From the NCBI GenBank assembly GCA_016871155.1, contig VFZO01000002.1, positions 25,818-89,817 of the forward strand: a stretch of 64,000 bases of DNA, read 5' to 3'. Below, piece after piece: positions 34,241 through 43,192 of the stretch (position 1 is the first letter of the stretch; every line of letters starts with the position of its first letter). The stretch is from Acidobacteriota bacterium (GTDB taxonomy: Bacteria; Acidobacteriota; Terriglobia; Bryobacterales; Bryobacteraceae). The position numbers and the translations under genes were made by a program. Under the pieces are notes generated by a model that did no database searches, was not told the DNA's origin, and was given only the letters and a program-made list of their open reading frames with translations.

Positions 34241-36207
34241 AGAATCTACTTTCTTTAGCCGTTCTCGCCCTGGCGTTGGGTGCGCAGGAGTTTGACGTCC
34301 CCGCCGACAAGCAATGGATGGACACCAACCTGGACGTGGAACCCGGCGAAATGATCGCCGTCGAAGCCGACGGCAAAGTCTCTTATCTTGGCAAGGAGAC
34401 CGGGCCGGAAGGTATGGTGCGCGGCTGGATGGACATGATCCGCGCCTTTCCGTTGAACGACGCGAAGCGCGGCGCGTTGATCGGCCGGATCGGCAGCAGC
34501 GACGCCACGCGCCCGTTCCTGATCGGCGCGCGCACCGAGCGCAATGTGAATGTGAAGGGCCGTTTGTTCTTGGGCATCAACCAGTCCCCCATGGACCGGG
34601 CCACGGGTTCGTTCCGCGTGAAGATCGTCCGCAGCAAAAGCGCCACGCCGGTGCGCGACGAAGCGGACCTGCTGAAGAAACTGACGAAGATCACGCCCGC
34701 GCAGTTGGAAGGCGTGCCGCGCCGCGTGGTGGATAAGGACGGCACCGAGGGCGACCGCACGAATTTCATGATCGTCGGCTCGGAGTTGCATGTGGTTTCA
34801 GCGCTGGAAAAGGCCGGCTGGGTCAAAGTAGATCGTTCGGTCAAGGACACGATTTTCCGCGGCGTTCTGGTGAGTCTCTCCAAGCAAGCGTACGTGACTC
34901 TGCCAATGAGCGAGTTGATGGTGTTCGACCGCGCGCAGGACTACGGCTGGGCGCAAGGCGACCCCTTGAAGGTCATCGCCGCCCGCCATCATTTCCGAAT
35001 TTGGAAGGCGCCTTTCACCGCGGGCGGCCGTACCGTCTGGGTAGGCGCCGGCACGCACGATATCGGCTTCGAGAAAGATCAGCGGAACGGGAAAATCACG
35101 CACAAGATCGACCCCGAGACCGACAAGGAACGCGATTACATCGGCCGCAGCCTGCAGGAGACCGGCGAGGTTCTGACGCTCGACTACATGATGCGCAAGG
35201 ACCCCGTGAAGGAGGCGAAAACGGCCCACGGCGCGCGCTACTTCTCAGACGGCCGGACCCTGGTGATCTACCTGAAGCCGGATGAAGCGGACAACTCGAA
35301 GGAGTTCAGCGATCTGTTCTGCACCGTGCTCGCGAAGAACAACCCCGACGACGAAAAGTGGGACAAGTGCGACGCCTATGTCGACGGCGGCGGTTCGACC
35401 AACGCCGCCCTGCCCGGCCTCTCCAAGGACTATCGCGTACTGATTGTGCCCGGGTTCATGAGCTCCTGCTTCGCCGACAGCCCCGCATTCAACGAAGGGC
35501 TGCCGGTGCTTCGCGAAAAGTACGGATTGAATGTCGAGTACTTGCAGGTGCCCAACGACGCTTCGGAACTGAATGCGAAGATGATCGCTGATTTTCTGCT
35601 GGAAAAGTCGAAAGGCGACGCACGGAAGTGGATTCTGGTCGGGTACAGCAAGGGCACGCCCGACCTGCAGGAGGCACTGGCCCGCTATCCGGAGCTGCGC
35701 CGCATGTCGGCCGCGTTCATTAGCGTCGCCGGCGCGTCGGGTGGTTCCAACATCGCCGATGCCATTCCGGGCATGGTCGACAAGTACATGAACCAGTACA
35801 AGATCAAGCCCACCTGCCAGGGCGACATGGCCCAGGGCTTCAAAAGCTTGAGCAAGACGATTCGCGGACAGTTCCTCGCGAACTATCCCAATCCGTTCGT
35901 GCCGACGTACTCGATCATCGCCGCCTCGGATCGCGCCAACACATCGAAGGCACTGATGCAGACGTGGCAGTTGCTGGTCACCTACGACGGTCTGCAGGAT
36001 GGCCAACTCACGCGGGCCGACGCGATCGTGCCCGGCAGCACATACCTTGGGATCGCCAAGGGCGACCACTTCGCCGTGGCGCTGCCGTTCAACAAGTCCT
36101 CCGATTCGACGATCAAGAGCGGCATGGACAAGACGCGCTATCCGCGCGGCGCGCTGATTGAGGCGCTGCTCCGGTTTGTAAGCGCGGATCTGTCGAAGCG
36201 CAGGTAA
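34237..36207 (+). CDS. Secreted PA-IL-like lectin / LssY_C / alpha-beta hydrolase fusion
   Basis: A 656-residue protein with a signal peptide (MKNLLSLAVLALALGAQ). Domain 1 (about 20-130) resembles the PA-IL/LecA galactose-binding fold: GALIGRIG, FLIGARTERNV and GRLFLGINQSPMDRATGSF. Domain 2 (about 170-370) matches the LssY C-terminal domain: FMIVGSELHVVSALEKAGW, RAQDYGWAQGDPLKVIAARHHFRIW, VGAGTHDIGFEKD. Domain 3 (about 400-656) is a hydrolase with elbow GYSKG (Ser471) and a late His in GDHFAVALP. The order lectin, LssY_C, hydrolase suggests an esterase targeted to glycan-bearing substrates. It overlaps the upstream hydrolase by 4 nt. Confidence 0.85.
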   Translation: MKNLLSLAVLALALGAQEFDVPADKQWMDTNLDVEPGEMIAVEADGKVSYLGKETGPEGMVRGWMDMIRAFPLNDAKRGALIGRIGSSDATRPFLIGARTERNVNVKGRLFLGINQSPMDRATGSFRVKIVRSKSATPVRDEADLLKKLTKITPAQLEGVPRRVVDKDGTEGDRTNFMIVGSELHVVSALEKAGWVKVDRSVKDTIFRGVLVSLSKQAYVTLPMSELMVFDRAQDYGWAQGDPLKVIAARHHFRIWKAPFTAGGRTVWVGAGTHDIGFEKDQRNGKITHKIDPETDKERDYIGRSLQETGEVLTLDYMMRKDPVKEAKTAHGARYFSDGRTLVIYLKPDEADNSKEFSDLFCTVLAKNNPDDEKWDKCDAYVDGGGSTNAALPGLSKDYRVLIVPGFMSSCFADSPAFNEGLPVLREKYGLNVEYLQVPNDASELNAKMIADFLLEKSKGDARKWILVGYSKGTPDLQEALARYPELRRMSAAFISVAGASGGSNIADAIPGMVDKYMNQYKIKPTCQGDMAQGFKSLSKTIRGQFLANYPNPFVPTYSIIAASDRANTSKALMQTWQLLVTYDGLQDGQLTRADAIVPGSTYLGIAKGDHFAVALPFNKSSDSTIKSGMDKTRYPRGALIEALLRFVSADLSKRR

Positions 36208-36210
36208 CCG

Positions 36211-38685
36211 CTACTCATGGCGAAGCGCCTCGACAGGCTGCACGCTTGCCGCCCGCGCCGACGGTACGGCGGCGGCCATGGCCGCAACTGCGAGTAACAC
36301 GCCGATCGCGCCGGCCAGCACGATGCCGTCCAGCCCCTTCACGCCGAAGAGCTGCGATTCGACCGCCCGGCCCGCCAAGAACGCGCCCGCCAGTCCTACC
36401 GCCACTCCCGCGCCGATCAGCAGCACAACCTCCCGGCCGATCATGGCCAGAATGTTCCCGCGTGTGGCGCCCAGCGCCATGCGGATTCCAATCTCGGCCG
36501 TACGCCGGCGCGTCAGGTAGCTCAGCACCCCATAGAGACCCATCGCCGTGATGAGCAATGCCAGCAGTCCAAATGCGGTGGCCAGCCGCGCCAGCAGCCG
36601 GTCGGTGGAGATGGTGTTTTCGACAACTGTGATCATCGTCTGGACATTGGTTACCGGCAAATGCGCGTCCGCTTGTGCCGCCACTTTGCGGAACTCGCCC
36701 ATCACGTCGCGAGACGAGCGCACATAGAATGTCAGCCGGCCGGCCCGCGGTTGGCCCCTCCAGTGTTGCTCCATCGATACGAAGACCGCAGGATCCACGG
36801 CTTCACGCAGATTCTGGTGTTTCGAGTCTTCCACCACCCCGACGATCTCGATATCCAACGGGCCGCCGCTGCCCTGCGACATATGGCGTCCCACGATCGG
36901 CGCGTTCGGGTCTTTCAGGAAACGCTTCACAAACGCCTGGTTCACAAGGGCGACCCTCGGCGACTCCATCGTGTCCCGCTCGCTGATATCGCGGCCAGCC
37001 ACCAGCCGCGTTCCCATCGCCGCGGCATAGGCCGGGCCTACCGCCATCACGTTCACGTCCATGTTTTCGTCGTCCGGATGGCGATAACCTTCCACCTCCA
37101 CGTTCGAGGAGGAAGTGGAACCGGAAAGCGGTCCTGTGTCCGCCGCCGAAACGGCGGTGACCCCGCCCAGGGCCGCCAGCCGCGCGCGTGTGTCGCGCAG
37201 CAGCGCCGCTCCTCGCGCCGGATCGTACCCCGCGCTGCCGGGGTTGATCGTGAACATCGAAAGCTGGCTCGCCACGAAGCCCGGCCGGAACTCCATTAGG
37301 CGCAGCAGACTCTTTCCAAACAGGCCGGCAACGGCCAGCAGTACCAGCGACATGGCGATCTGCGTCGCGATGAAAAACTTGCGGGATCGTGCGTGAAGCG
37401 GCGAACGCGTAGCCAGTTCGTTGTTGCCGCGCGAGATCTTCCAGGCGGGCGCAACGCCGGCCGCCAGGGTCGCCACCATTGCCAGGACCACGGCAAAGCC
37501 CAGCATCGGCGCGTTGACGGCGCCGGTAATCCACCCGCCGGCGCCATCGTCGGAGATCGTACGAATGATGGCGTTGGCAAGCAACGGCGCTGCGCCCGCG
37601 CCCAGTGCGGCGCCCAACACGCTGACCACAAGCGTTTCGGTCAACAGCAGCTTCACCACCTGGACTCTGGACGCGCCCATGGAGACGCGAATGGCGATCT
37701 CCTTCGCGCGATTCACCCCGCGCGCCAGCAGCAGGTTCGCCAGATTCGCGCAGGCTACCAGCAGCAGCACCAGCACCATCGCGAACAGCACCCACAGCGG
37801 CTCGCTCCACTGCCGGGCCAGCGTATTCAGACCGGAAGCGGCGGGCAACGCGTCGATCGTGGCCGCGACGGCTCGCGCCCGCGCGGTTTCCGGCATCCGC
37901 AGCGGCGCGGCGTGTTCGCGCGCCACGTTGGTGAAGAGCGTCTGCAACGCCACCTTTACGTCACCGGCCTGCGCCCCGCCGGGCAGCCGGCCAAGAATAT
38001 TCAGCCAACGGCTGGTGGGCCGGTCGAAGTTGTTCCAGCCGGGCGTTATCGCGCCGCGCATCGCCAAAGGAATGAAGAGGTCTGGCGAGTTGCCGGTAAT
38101 CAGCCCGCGGAAGGCGGCAGGCGTAACGCCGGCGATTTCAAACGGCTGCCCGGCGAACACGATTTTCTTGCCGACGGCTTCCGCCTTTCCGCCAAAACGG
38201 GACAGAAAGAATCCGTGCGAAATCACCGCCACGGGATGACCGCCGCGGGTCACATCGTCGGAGGGCGCCAACAGCCGCCCATAGGCGGGCTGGATACCGA
38301 GGGTCGAAAAGAAGTTTCCGGAGACGATTTCCGCCCGCACTTGCGCGGGTACGCCGTCGATCACCACCTGTCCGCCAGTGCCCGTTCTCGCGGCCACGCC
38401 GCGCCAACCCGCGAGTCCGTCGCGAAGCCGAACATACATCGGGTACGAGAACACAGCCTCGAAATTGTCTTTGGACACGCCACCTGGAATGTCGAAGCCT
38501 TCCTGATGCAGCACCACCAGCTCCTGGGGCGCGGCAACGGGCAGGGTCCGCAGCAGGACCTGATGAAACAGCGTGAATATGGCCGTGGTGGAGCCGATGC
38601 CCAAGGCCAGCGTGGCGACGGCGATGGCAAAAAACGCGGGCTGCCGCCGGATAGAGCGAAGTGCGTACAGGAGATCGCGGGTCAT
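36211..38685 (-). CDS. MacB/FtsX-type duplicated permease (ADOP), without attached ATPase
   Basis: An 824-residue permease of the acidobacterial duplicated orphan type: two copies of a MacB periplasmic core plus FtsX three-helix domain. The start MTRDLLYALRSIRRQPAFFAIAVATLALGIG begins the first copy. FtsX signatures include EPLWVLFAMVLVLLLVACANLANLLLARG and EIAIRVSMGAS, repeated near the C-terminus as LLALLITAMGLYGVLSYLTRRRTAEIGIRMALGATR. The frame is open further upstream, but that stretch overlaps the divergent GNAT gene. No ATP-binding partner is adjacent. It probably acts in export or signalling; substrate unknown. Confidence 0.9.
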   Translation of the reverse strand: MTRDLLYALRSIRRQPAFFAIAVATLALGIGSTTAIFTLFHQVLLRTLPVAAPQELVVLHQEGFDIPGGVSKDNFEAVFSYPMYVRLRDGLAGWRGVAARTGTGGQVVIDGVPAQVRAEIVSGNFFSTLGIQPAYGRLLAPSDDVTRGGHPVAVISHGFFLSRFGGKAEAVGKKIVFAGQPFEIAGVTPAAFRGLITGNSPDLFIPLAMRGAITPGWNNFDRPTSRWLNILGRLPGGAQAGDVKVALQTLFTNVAREHAAPLRMPETARARAVAATIDALPAASGLNTLARQWSEPLWVLFAMVLVLLLVACANLANLLLARGVNRAKEIAIRVSMGASRVQVVKLLLTETLVVSVLGAALGAGAAPLLANAIIRTISDDGAGGWITGAVNAPMLGFAVVLAMVATLAAGVAPAWKISRGNNELATRSPLHARSRKFFIATQIAMSLVLLAVAGLFGKSLLRLMEFRPGFVASQLSMFTINPGSAGYDPARGAALLRDTRARLAALGGVTAVSAADTGPLSGSTSSSNVEVEGYRHPDDENMDVNVMAVGPAYAAAMGTRLVAGRDISERDTMESPRVALVNQAFVKRFLKDPNAPIVGRHMSQGSGGPLDIEIVGVVEDSKHQNLREAVDPAVFVSMEQHWRGQPRAGRLTFYVRSSRDVMGEFRKVAAQADAHLPVTNVQTMITVVENTISTDRLLARLATAFGLLALLITAMGLYGVLSYLTRRRTAEIGIRMALGATRGNILAMIGREVVLLIGAGVAVGLAGAFLAGRAVESQLFGVKGLDGIVLAGAIGVLLAVAAMAAAVPSARAASVQPVEALRHE

Positions 38686-38724
38686 ATGGAATACTCTGAC
38701 GTTAAAACCGGCGCCAGCGTTAGC

Positions 38725-39492
38725 ATGGACTTTGTGAAGGGAACGAATCGGGAAGCCGTGAGGAGCCGGCTGGATAGCGACGCAGCCTGGGCGGCGTACG
38801 CGATCGGCGATTTGGGGCCGGCGATGGCGCCACACTGCGAGTGGTTTGTCGACGGCGGCGAGATCGCACTGATTCTCAGCGCCTTTGGATCTCCCGTGGT
38901 GTGGGCGCTGGGCGGGAGCTTCGCCGGCGCTCTTGAAACTCTGCGGACAGCGGATCGGATTTCGGTCACAATGCGGGAGTCCGCGCGCGACGAGCTTTCC
39001 AGGTACTTTCACACAGGAAATTTGCAGAGTATGTGGCGCATGCGTCTGGACATTGGAGCCTTTCGAAGCTTGCCGCTCACCGGTGTGGAGCGTCTGGGGC
39101 CAGCCGACGTTCCCGCCGTCGAGGCGCTTTACCGAGACGGCGACGCCCACCACGAAGCGCCCGACTTTTTCTTTGAGGCAATGATCGCCAACGGTATCTA
39201 TTACGGCGTCCGCGAGGAAGGCGAGTTGATCGCTGTCGCCGGCACCCACCTGGCCGTCGACAGCGAAGGCGTCGCGGCGATCGGGAACGTCTATACGCGC
39301 CGCGACCGCCGGTGCCGGGGCCTGGCCGCGCGAACAACGAGTGCCGTTGCCTCTGAGGCTCTGGATCGGGGCATGCCGCTTGTAGTGCTGAACGTCCGCC
39401 GCGAGAATGCAACCGCCCGGCGAGTTTACGAACGGCTGGGCTTTCAAGTCCATTGTGCGTTCCTGGAAGGCGCCGTCGAAAGGCGGCCTTAG
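38725..39492 (+). CDS. GNAT-family N-acetyltransferase
   Basis: A 255-residue protein whose C-terminal half (about 130-250) is a GNAT/FR47-like domain: YYGVREEGELIAVAGTH, VAAIGNVYTRRDRRCRGLAARTT (the acetyl-CoA loop, RGLA) and LNVRRENATARRVYERLGFQVH. The N-terminal half is a divergent GNAT-like fold. The start is placed at the ATG at 38725. An in-frame ATG at 38686 also exists, but it abuts the divergent permease start (CATATG) and would leave no room for a promoter. Substrate unknown. It lies between two permease genes. Confidence 0.88.
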   Translation: MDFVKGTNREAVRSRLDSDAAWAAYAIGDLGPAMAPHCEWFVDGGEIALILSAFGSPVVWALGGSFAGALETLRTADRISVTMRESARDELSRYFHTGNLQSMWRMRLDIGAFRSLPLTGVERLGPADVPAVEALYRDGDAHHEAPDFFFEAMIANGIYYGVREEGELIAVAGTHLAVDSEGVAAIGNVYTRRDRRCRGLAARTTSAVASEALDRGMPLVVLNVRRENATARRVYERLGFQVHCAFLEGAVERRP

Positions 39493-39547
39493 CGGTGAGA
39501 AGTCTGTCGAAGCCGTGGAGAAAGGCCAGGCGGGAATTGAGTCTCTA

Positions 39548-42040
39548 CTACTCGCGCAGGGCTGAGGAGGGCGAGATGCGCACGGCCCGCGCGACCGGCC
39601 CCAGGCAAGCCGTGAACGCCGCGGCCAGCAGCGTTCCCATCGCCACCGCCAACGTGAGCGGATCGGCCGGGTCGACGTAGAGCGGCTCACCGGACAACAT
39701 TTTGGACAGGCCGCCTCTGACAACAAGCAGACCGGTCAACGCTCCCGCTCCCACAGGAATCGCCAGCTTCTTCACAACCAGCCACAGTACGCCGGTGCGG
39801 GGCGCTCCCAGAGCCATTCGGATTCCAATCTCTTTCGTTCGAAGAGAGACCGAGTAGGCCAGCAGTCCAAAGATCCCGATCGCGGTCAACCCCAGTCCCA
39901 GCGCGGCCAATACCGTGGCCAACAGACCGGCGGCCATTGGCGCTTGCAGTTTTTTCTCAAAACCGGCCCGCATCCAGGTAACGCTCGGCGTGATGGCGGG
40001 ATTCACTTGACGCGCCGCGGCGTACAAAGGATCCAGTTGACTCGTGGACACACGCGTCATCAGCAACGCATGCGGCATGGAGGAAAGCGTCAACGGGTAA
40101 TAGCATTCCGCGCCATCGGTCGCCGCGATCTGGATCAGCCGCGCGTCGGCTGCCACGCCGATGATCGTGGCGCGCTGGCCTTCGGCGGTCTTCGGAAATC
40201 CTTGGCCCAGCACGTTCAGAGTGCCGTACATGGCCTGGGCCAAACGCTGGCTGACAATCACCGAGGTCCCGGGCTTGTCGCCAGGTTGAAACGTCCGCCC
40301 GGCAAGCAACGGGATCTTCAAAAGGTCGAAGAATGCGGCGTCGGCGCGCACGACGGTGACGCTCAAACCCGGAGCGTCCCGGTAGCGGCTCTGATTGATG
40401 GCATTGCCGAGCGGCGCTGTCGTGGAAAGCGCCACTCCGGTCATCCGCGGATCGGCTGCCACCGCGTCCCGCATGGCCGACCAATAGGCGGTGACCGCGG
40501 CAGGGTTCAATCCATAACGGTCGAGCGAGGCTTCCAGAATCGCCACCTTTTCGAACTGGAAACCGAGATCCTCGCTGATCACGGATTGCAGTTTGCGGGT
40601 CATCATCCCGCCGAAAAGGAGCAGTACGCAGCTTCCCATCACCTGCACGCCCACCAACGCCTGCTGCATTCCCGTTCGCGCGCCGCGGTTTCGAAGCCGG
40701 AGCGCGGGCGGTAACGCCACGAAAAAGAGCGCGAAGAACGCGAGGGCCGCCGCCCCAAGTGCCAGCCGCCACTCCGGCCAAGGGGCGATAGTCACCGGCG
40801 TCTCGAACTCGGCAAGCAGCGCCTGTGCGGCGGCATACCCGCAGGCCCAGCCGCCGATCAGCCCGGCAGCGACCAACAGGGAAGACTCCGCCATCAGTTG
40901 CCGGAGAACGCGGCCTTGGCCCGCGCCCAGCGCCGTGCGCATCTTGAATTCGCCCGCTCTTGCGCTGATGTGCGCGATCGTCAGGCTGGCCAGGTTCGAA
41001 CAGGCAATGGCCAGCATCAGTGTGGAGATACCCAGCAGGAGCACAACGGCCATGAGCGCCTCCTGCTTGTCCCGATCCCGCCGGAAATGTGCATCGCCGG
41101 AGGCCGTGCCAATCCAAGGCTCATCTCCTACTTCGTTCGGGTACAGGCGCCCTAGTTCCGCCATCGGTGTCCGCAGCGCCTCGCGCGCGGCGGTCTCCGT
41201 TACGCCCGGCTTCAACCGCGCGTAGATATTGAATCCGCGATCTCCCCATGCTGTTTTCCAACGGCTGCCCGGGTACAGGCTGTCCAGATTTTCAAGTGGA
41301 AGCCAGACTTGGACTGGACTCAAGGACGGCCCAGTAAAGTTCGCCGCCGCTACACCGATGACCGGCACTGCACGGCCGTTCAAGCGAATCGAAGAACCCA
41401 CAACGCCTGGATCGCCGCCCAGCCGGGTTTGCCAGAATTGATGGCTCAACACGGCCGCCGTGCCGGCCTCATCGGCTTGAATCGCACGGCCAAGTGCCAT
41501 TCCGGCGCCAAGTTCGGAGAAGTAATTCGCCGAAACGAAACTGGCGGCTAGTTTATCGCTCGTGGCCTCTCCCCAAGGCAGGGCGAGATTCTGGACCATG
41601 AGCATGGCCGAAAAAACCTCACTATTGTTCCGCAGATACTCCGCCACGGGATATGCCACACCACTGGAGCGAGCGCCACTCGCGTTTTGAAACAGACGGA
41701 TTATCGTCCCTGGATCGCGAAGGCGCAACGGTTGAATAAGCGTTGCGTTGATGACCTGGAATAGAGCGAGATTAACGCCAAAGCCAAGCGTCAGAACCGC
41801 AACGGCGGTGAGCGTGAAGCTGGGCGAACGCCGGAAAACGCGCGCACCGTGCCGCGCGTCTTGCAGAAACTCGTCCAGCCATCGAAAGCCCCATAGGTCG
41901 GCGGCCTCTTCGCGCAGCCTTGTGACATTGCCGAAGTGCGCGGGAGTGTCCATCATCGCCCGGTGTGCCTCCATCTCCTCGGCCAGGTCCCGCTCCATGC
42001 GGTTCCGGTTCCATAAAAACTGCAAGCGCCGCCAGTTCAT
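39548..42040 (-). CDS. MacB/FtsX-type duplicated permease (ADOP) with N-terminal ADOP helix
   Basis: An 830-residue second orphan permease. It opens with the characteristic cytosolic helical segment of the ADOP family (MNWRRLQFLWNRNRMERDLAEEMEAHRAM) before the first MacB/FtsX module (FLQDARHGARVFRRSPSFTLTAVAVLTLGFG). A conserved block is LGISTLMLAIACSNLASLTIAHISAR, repeated at the end as AALGLGLTAIGIFGLLAYSVSLRTKEIGIRMALG. The start overlaps the PadR gene by 4 nt, the usual padR-permease operon. PadR probably controls its expression. Confidence 0.92.
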   Translation of the reverse strand: MNWRRLQFLWNRNRMERDLAEEMEAHRAMMDTPAHFGNVTRLREEAADLWGFRWLDEFLQDARHGARVFRRSPSFTLTAVAVLTLGFGVNLALFQVINATLIQPLRLRDPGTIIRLFQNASGARSSGVAYPVAEYLRNNSEVFSAMLMVQNLALPWGEATSDKLAASFVSANYFSELGAGMALGRAIQADEAGTAAVLSHQFWQTRLGGDPGVVGSSIRLNGRAVPVIGVAAANFTGPSLSPVQVWLPLENLDSLYPGSRWKTAWGDRGFNIYARLKPGVTETAAREALRTPMAELGRLYPNEVGDEPWIGTASGDAHFRRDRDKQEALMAVVLLLGISTLMLAIACSNLASLTIAHISARAGEFKMRTALGAGQGRVLRQLMAESSLLVAAGLIGGWACGYAAAQALLAEFETPVTIAPWPEWRLALGAAALAFFALFFVALPPALRLRNRGARTGMQQALVGVQVMGSCVLLLFGGMMTRKLQSVISEDLGFQFEKVAILEASLDRYGLNPAAVTAYWSAMRDAVAADPRMTGVALSTTAPLGNAINQSRYRDAPGLSVTVVRADAAFFDLLKIPLLAGRTFQPGDKPGTSVIVSQRLAQAMYGTLNVLGQGFPKTAEGQRATIIGVAADARLIQIAATDGAECYYPLTLSSMPHALLMTRVSTSQLDPLYAAARQVNPAITPSVTWMRAGFEKKLQAPMAAGLLATVLAALGLGLTAIGIFGLLAYSVSLRTKEIGIRMALGAPRTGVLWLVVKKLAIPVGAGALTGLLVVRGGLSKMLSGEPLYVDPADPLTLAVAMGTLLAAAFTACLGPVARAVRISPSSALRE

Positions 42041-42369
42041 TTGGCCCCCTTCAACACCGCGCGCACGGCCGAGGAGAGCCGCTCGTACTCGGCCACCTCC
42101 GCCTCGCACTGTTTGCGCCCCGCGGCCGTCAGGCTGTATTCGCGAACCTTTCGTCCGGAGTCGGAAACCGCCCACTCCGCCTTCACCCAGCCTTCCATCA
42201 ACAGTTTCTGGAGCGCCGGGTACAGCGACCCCTCTTCCACGCGCAACGCGTCCTTCGAGAGCAGATGAATCCGCTGCGCGATCGCGTATCCGTGCAACGG
42301 CCCGTGGCGCAGCACCTGCAGGACCATCATGATGAGCGTTCCGGACGGGACACCAGTTTCTCTAGGCAT
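42037..42369 (-). CDS. PadR-family transcriptional regulator
   Basis: A 110-residue regulator with the winged-helix pattern of the PadR family: GTLIMMVLQVLRHGPLHGYAIAQRI, LRVEEGSLYPALQKLLMEGWVKAEW and REYSLTAAGRKQ, with a C-terminal helix for dimerisation. The start ATG lies inside a perfect 9-bp dyad, so it probably represses itself. The stop overlaps the ADOP permease start by 4 nt. PadR-ADOP pairs are very common in Solibacter-type genomes. Confidence 0.94.
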   Translation of the reverse strand: MPRETGVPSGTLIMMVLQVLRHGPLHGYAIAQRIHLLSKDALRVEEGSLYPALQKLLMEGWVKAEWAVSDSGRKVREYSLTAAGRKQCEAEVAEYERLSSAVRAVLKGAK

Positions 42370-42385
42370 AGATAAGCTATGCCTA
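42363..42385 (-). promoter_or_regulatory. PadR operator candidate, dyad over the start codon
   Basis: A perfect inverted repeat with 9-bp arms, TAGGCATAG at 42363-42371 and CTATGCCTA at 42377-42385, separated by ATAAG. The padR ATG (42369-42367 on the minus strand) is inside the left arm. The dyad differs from the ATGT-N8-ACAT type of other PadR sites. Its position would block transcription or initiation of padR and the coupled permease. Confidence 0.65.
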
Positions 42386-42433
42386 TCCTGACTGGATATG
42401 TCCGGTGGCGTCAAGGGGCCCTAAAATGGAGCC

Positions 42434-43192
42434 ATGCGGCGCATGTTGCGGGAGTGGCTCGCCAGGGCGGGCTATCAGGTGTTTAACACCTCGGCGCCCG
42501 GCCTGTACGCGCGCGACGGCCTCTTCACGTATCACCGGCAGCCTTTCCTCGCTTGCGCGCGGTTCCAGCGAGCGTACGCCCGCGGCGTGGCCGCCAGCGC
42601 GGGGTACAATCCCAACACCCATTGGCGCGTGCACACGGCGCTGTGGGCGGCCGAACGCGCCCTCCACGCCGCCGGCGACTTCGTCGAGTGCGGCGTCAAC
42701 GCCGGCTTTGTCAGCTCGGCGATTCTTACCTACCTTGGCGGCGGGCTGGAGGGTCGGACGTTTCATCTCGTCGATACCTTCGCCGGTCCCGTGATGGCGC
42801 AGTTTGCCGGCACCGAGGACCGGCAGTTGTCGGCGGTGCGCACGGCGATGGCGGCCGGTTCCTACGTCACCAACGTCGAGCGGGCGATTGCAAATTTCGC
42901 GGAGTGGCCGGCGGCGAGGGTCGTGCAGGGCGTGGTTCCCGACGTGCTCGCGGAACTCGGCGCGGAGCGCGTCGCATTCCTGCACGTGGACATGCACTGC
43001 GCGTTTCCCGAACGCGAGGCGTTCCGGCATTTCTGGCCGCGACTGACGCCGGGCGGTGTCGTACTGTTCGACGACTATACCTACTCCGGGCACGATTCGC
43101 TCACGCAAGCGCTGGACGCGGTCGCTGTTGAGTGCGGCACCTCGATTCTCGCTTTGCCAACCGGCCAAGGCCTGGTCTGGAAGACGGCCTAG
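42434..43192 (+). CDS. TylF/MycF-like SAM-dependent methyltransferase
   Basis: A 252-residue protein of the TylF/class I methyltransferase type. The SAM-binding segment is AGDFVECGVNAGFVSSAIL followed by GRTFHLVDTFAG, with the acidic metal-binding block VAFLHVDMHCAFPEREAF and GGVVLFDDYTYSGHDSLTQAL. Such enzymes methylate sugar or macrolide hydroxyls and are often in glycan gene sets. No such gene is adjacent here. The stop overlaps the convergent hypothetical gene within a CTAG palindrome. Confidence 0.85.
   Translation: MRRMLREWLARAGYQVFNTSAPGLYARDGLFTYHRQPFLACARFQRAYARGVAASAGYNPNTHWRVHTALWAAERALHAAGDFVECGVNAGFVSSAILTYLGGGLEGRTFHLVDTFAGPVMAQFAGTEDRQLSAVRTAMAAGSYVTNVERAIANFAEWPAARVVQGVVPDVLAELGAERVAFLHVDMHCAFPEREAFRHFWPRLTPGGVVLFDDYTYSGHDSLTQALDAVAVECGTSILALPTGQGLVWKTA

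Noticed and set aside
37393..38685. A long plus-strand frame continuous with the acetyltransferase
   Set aside because: It is antisense to the ADOP permease; the acetyltransferase domain begins only after 38725.
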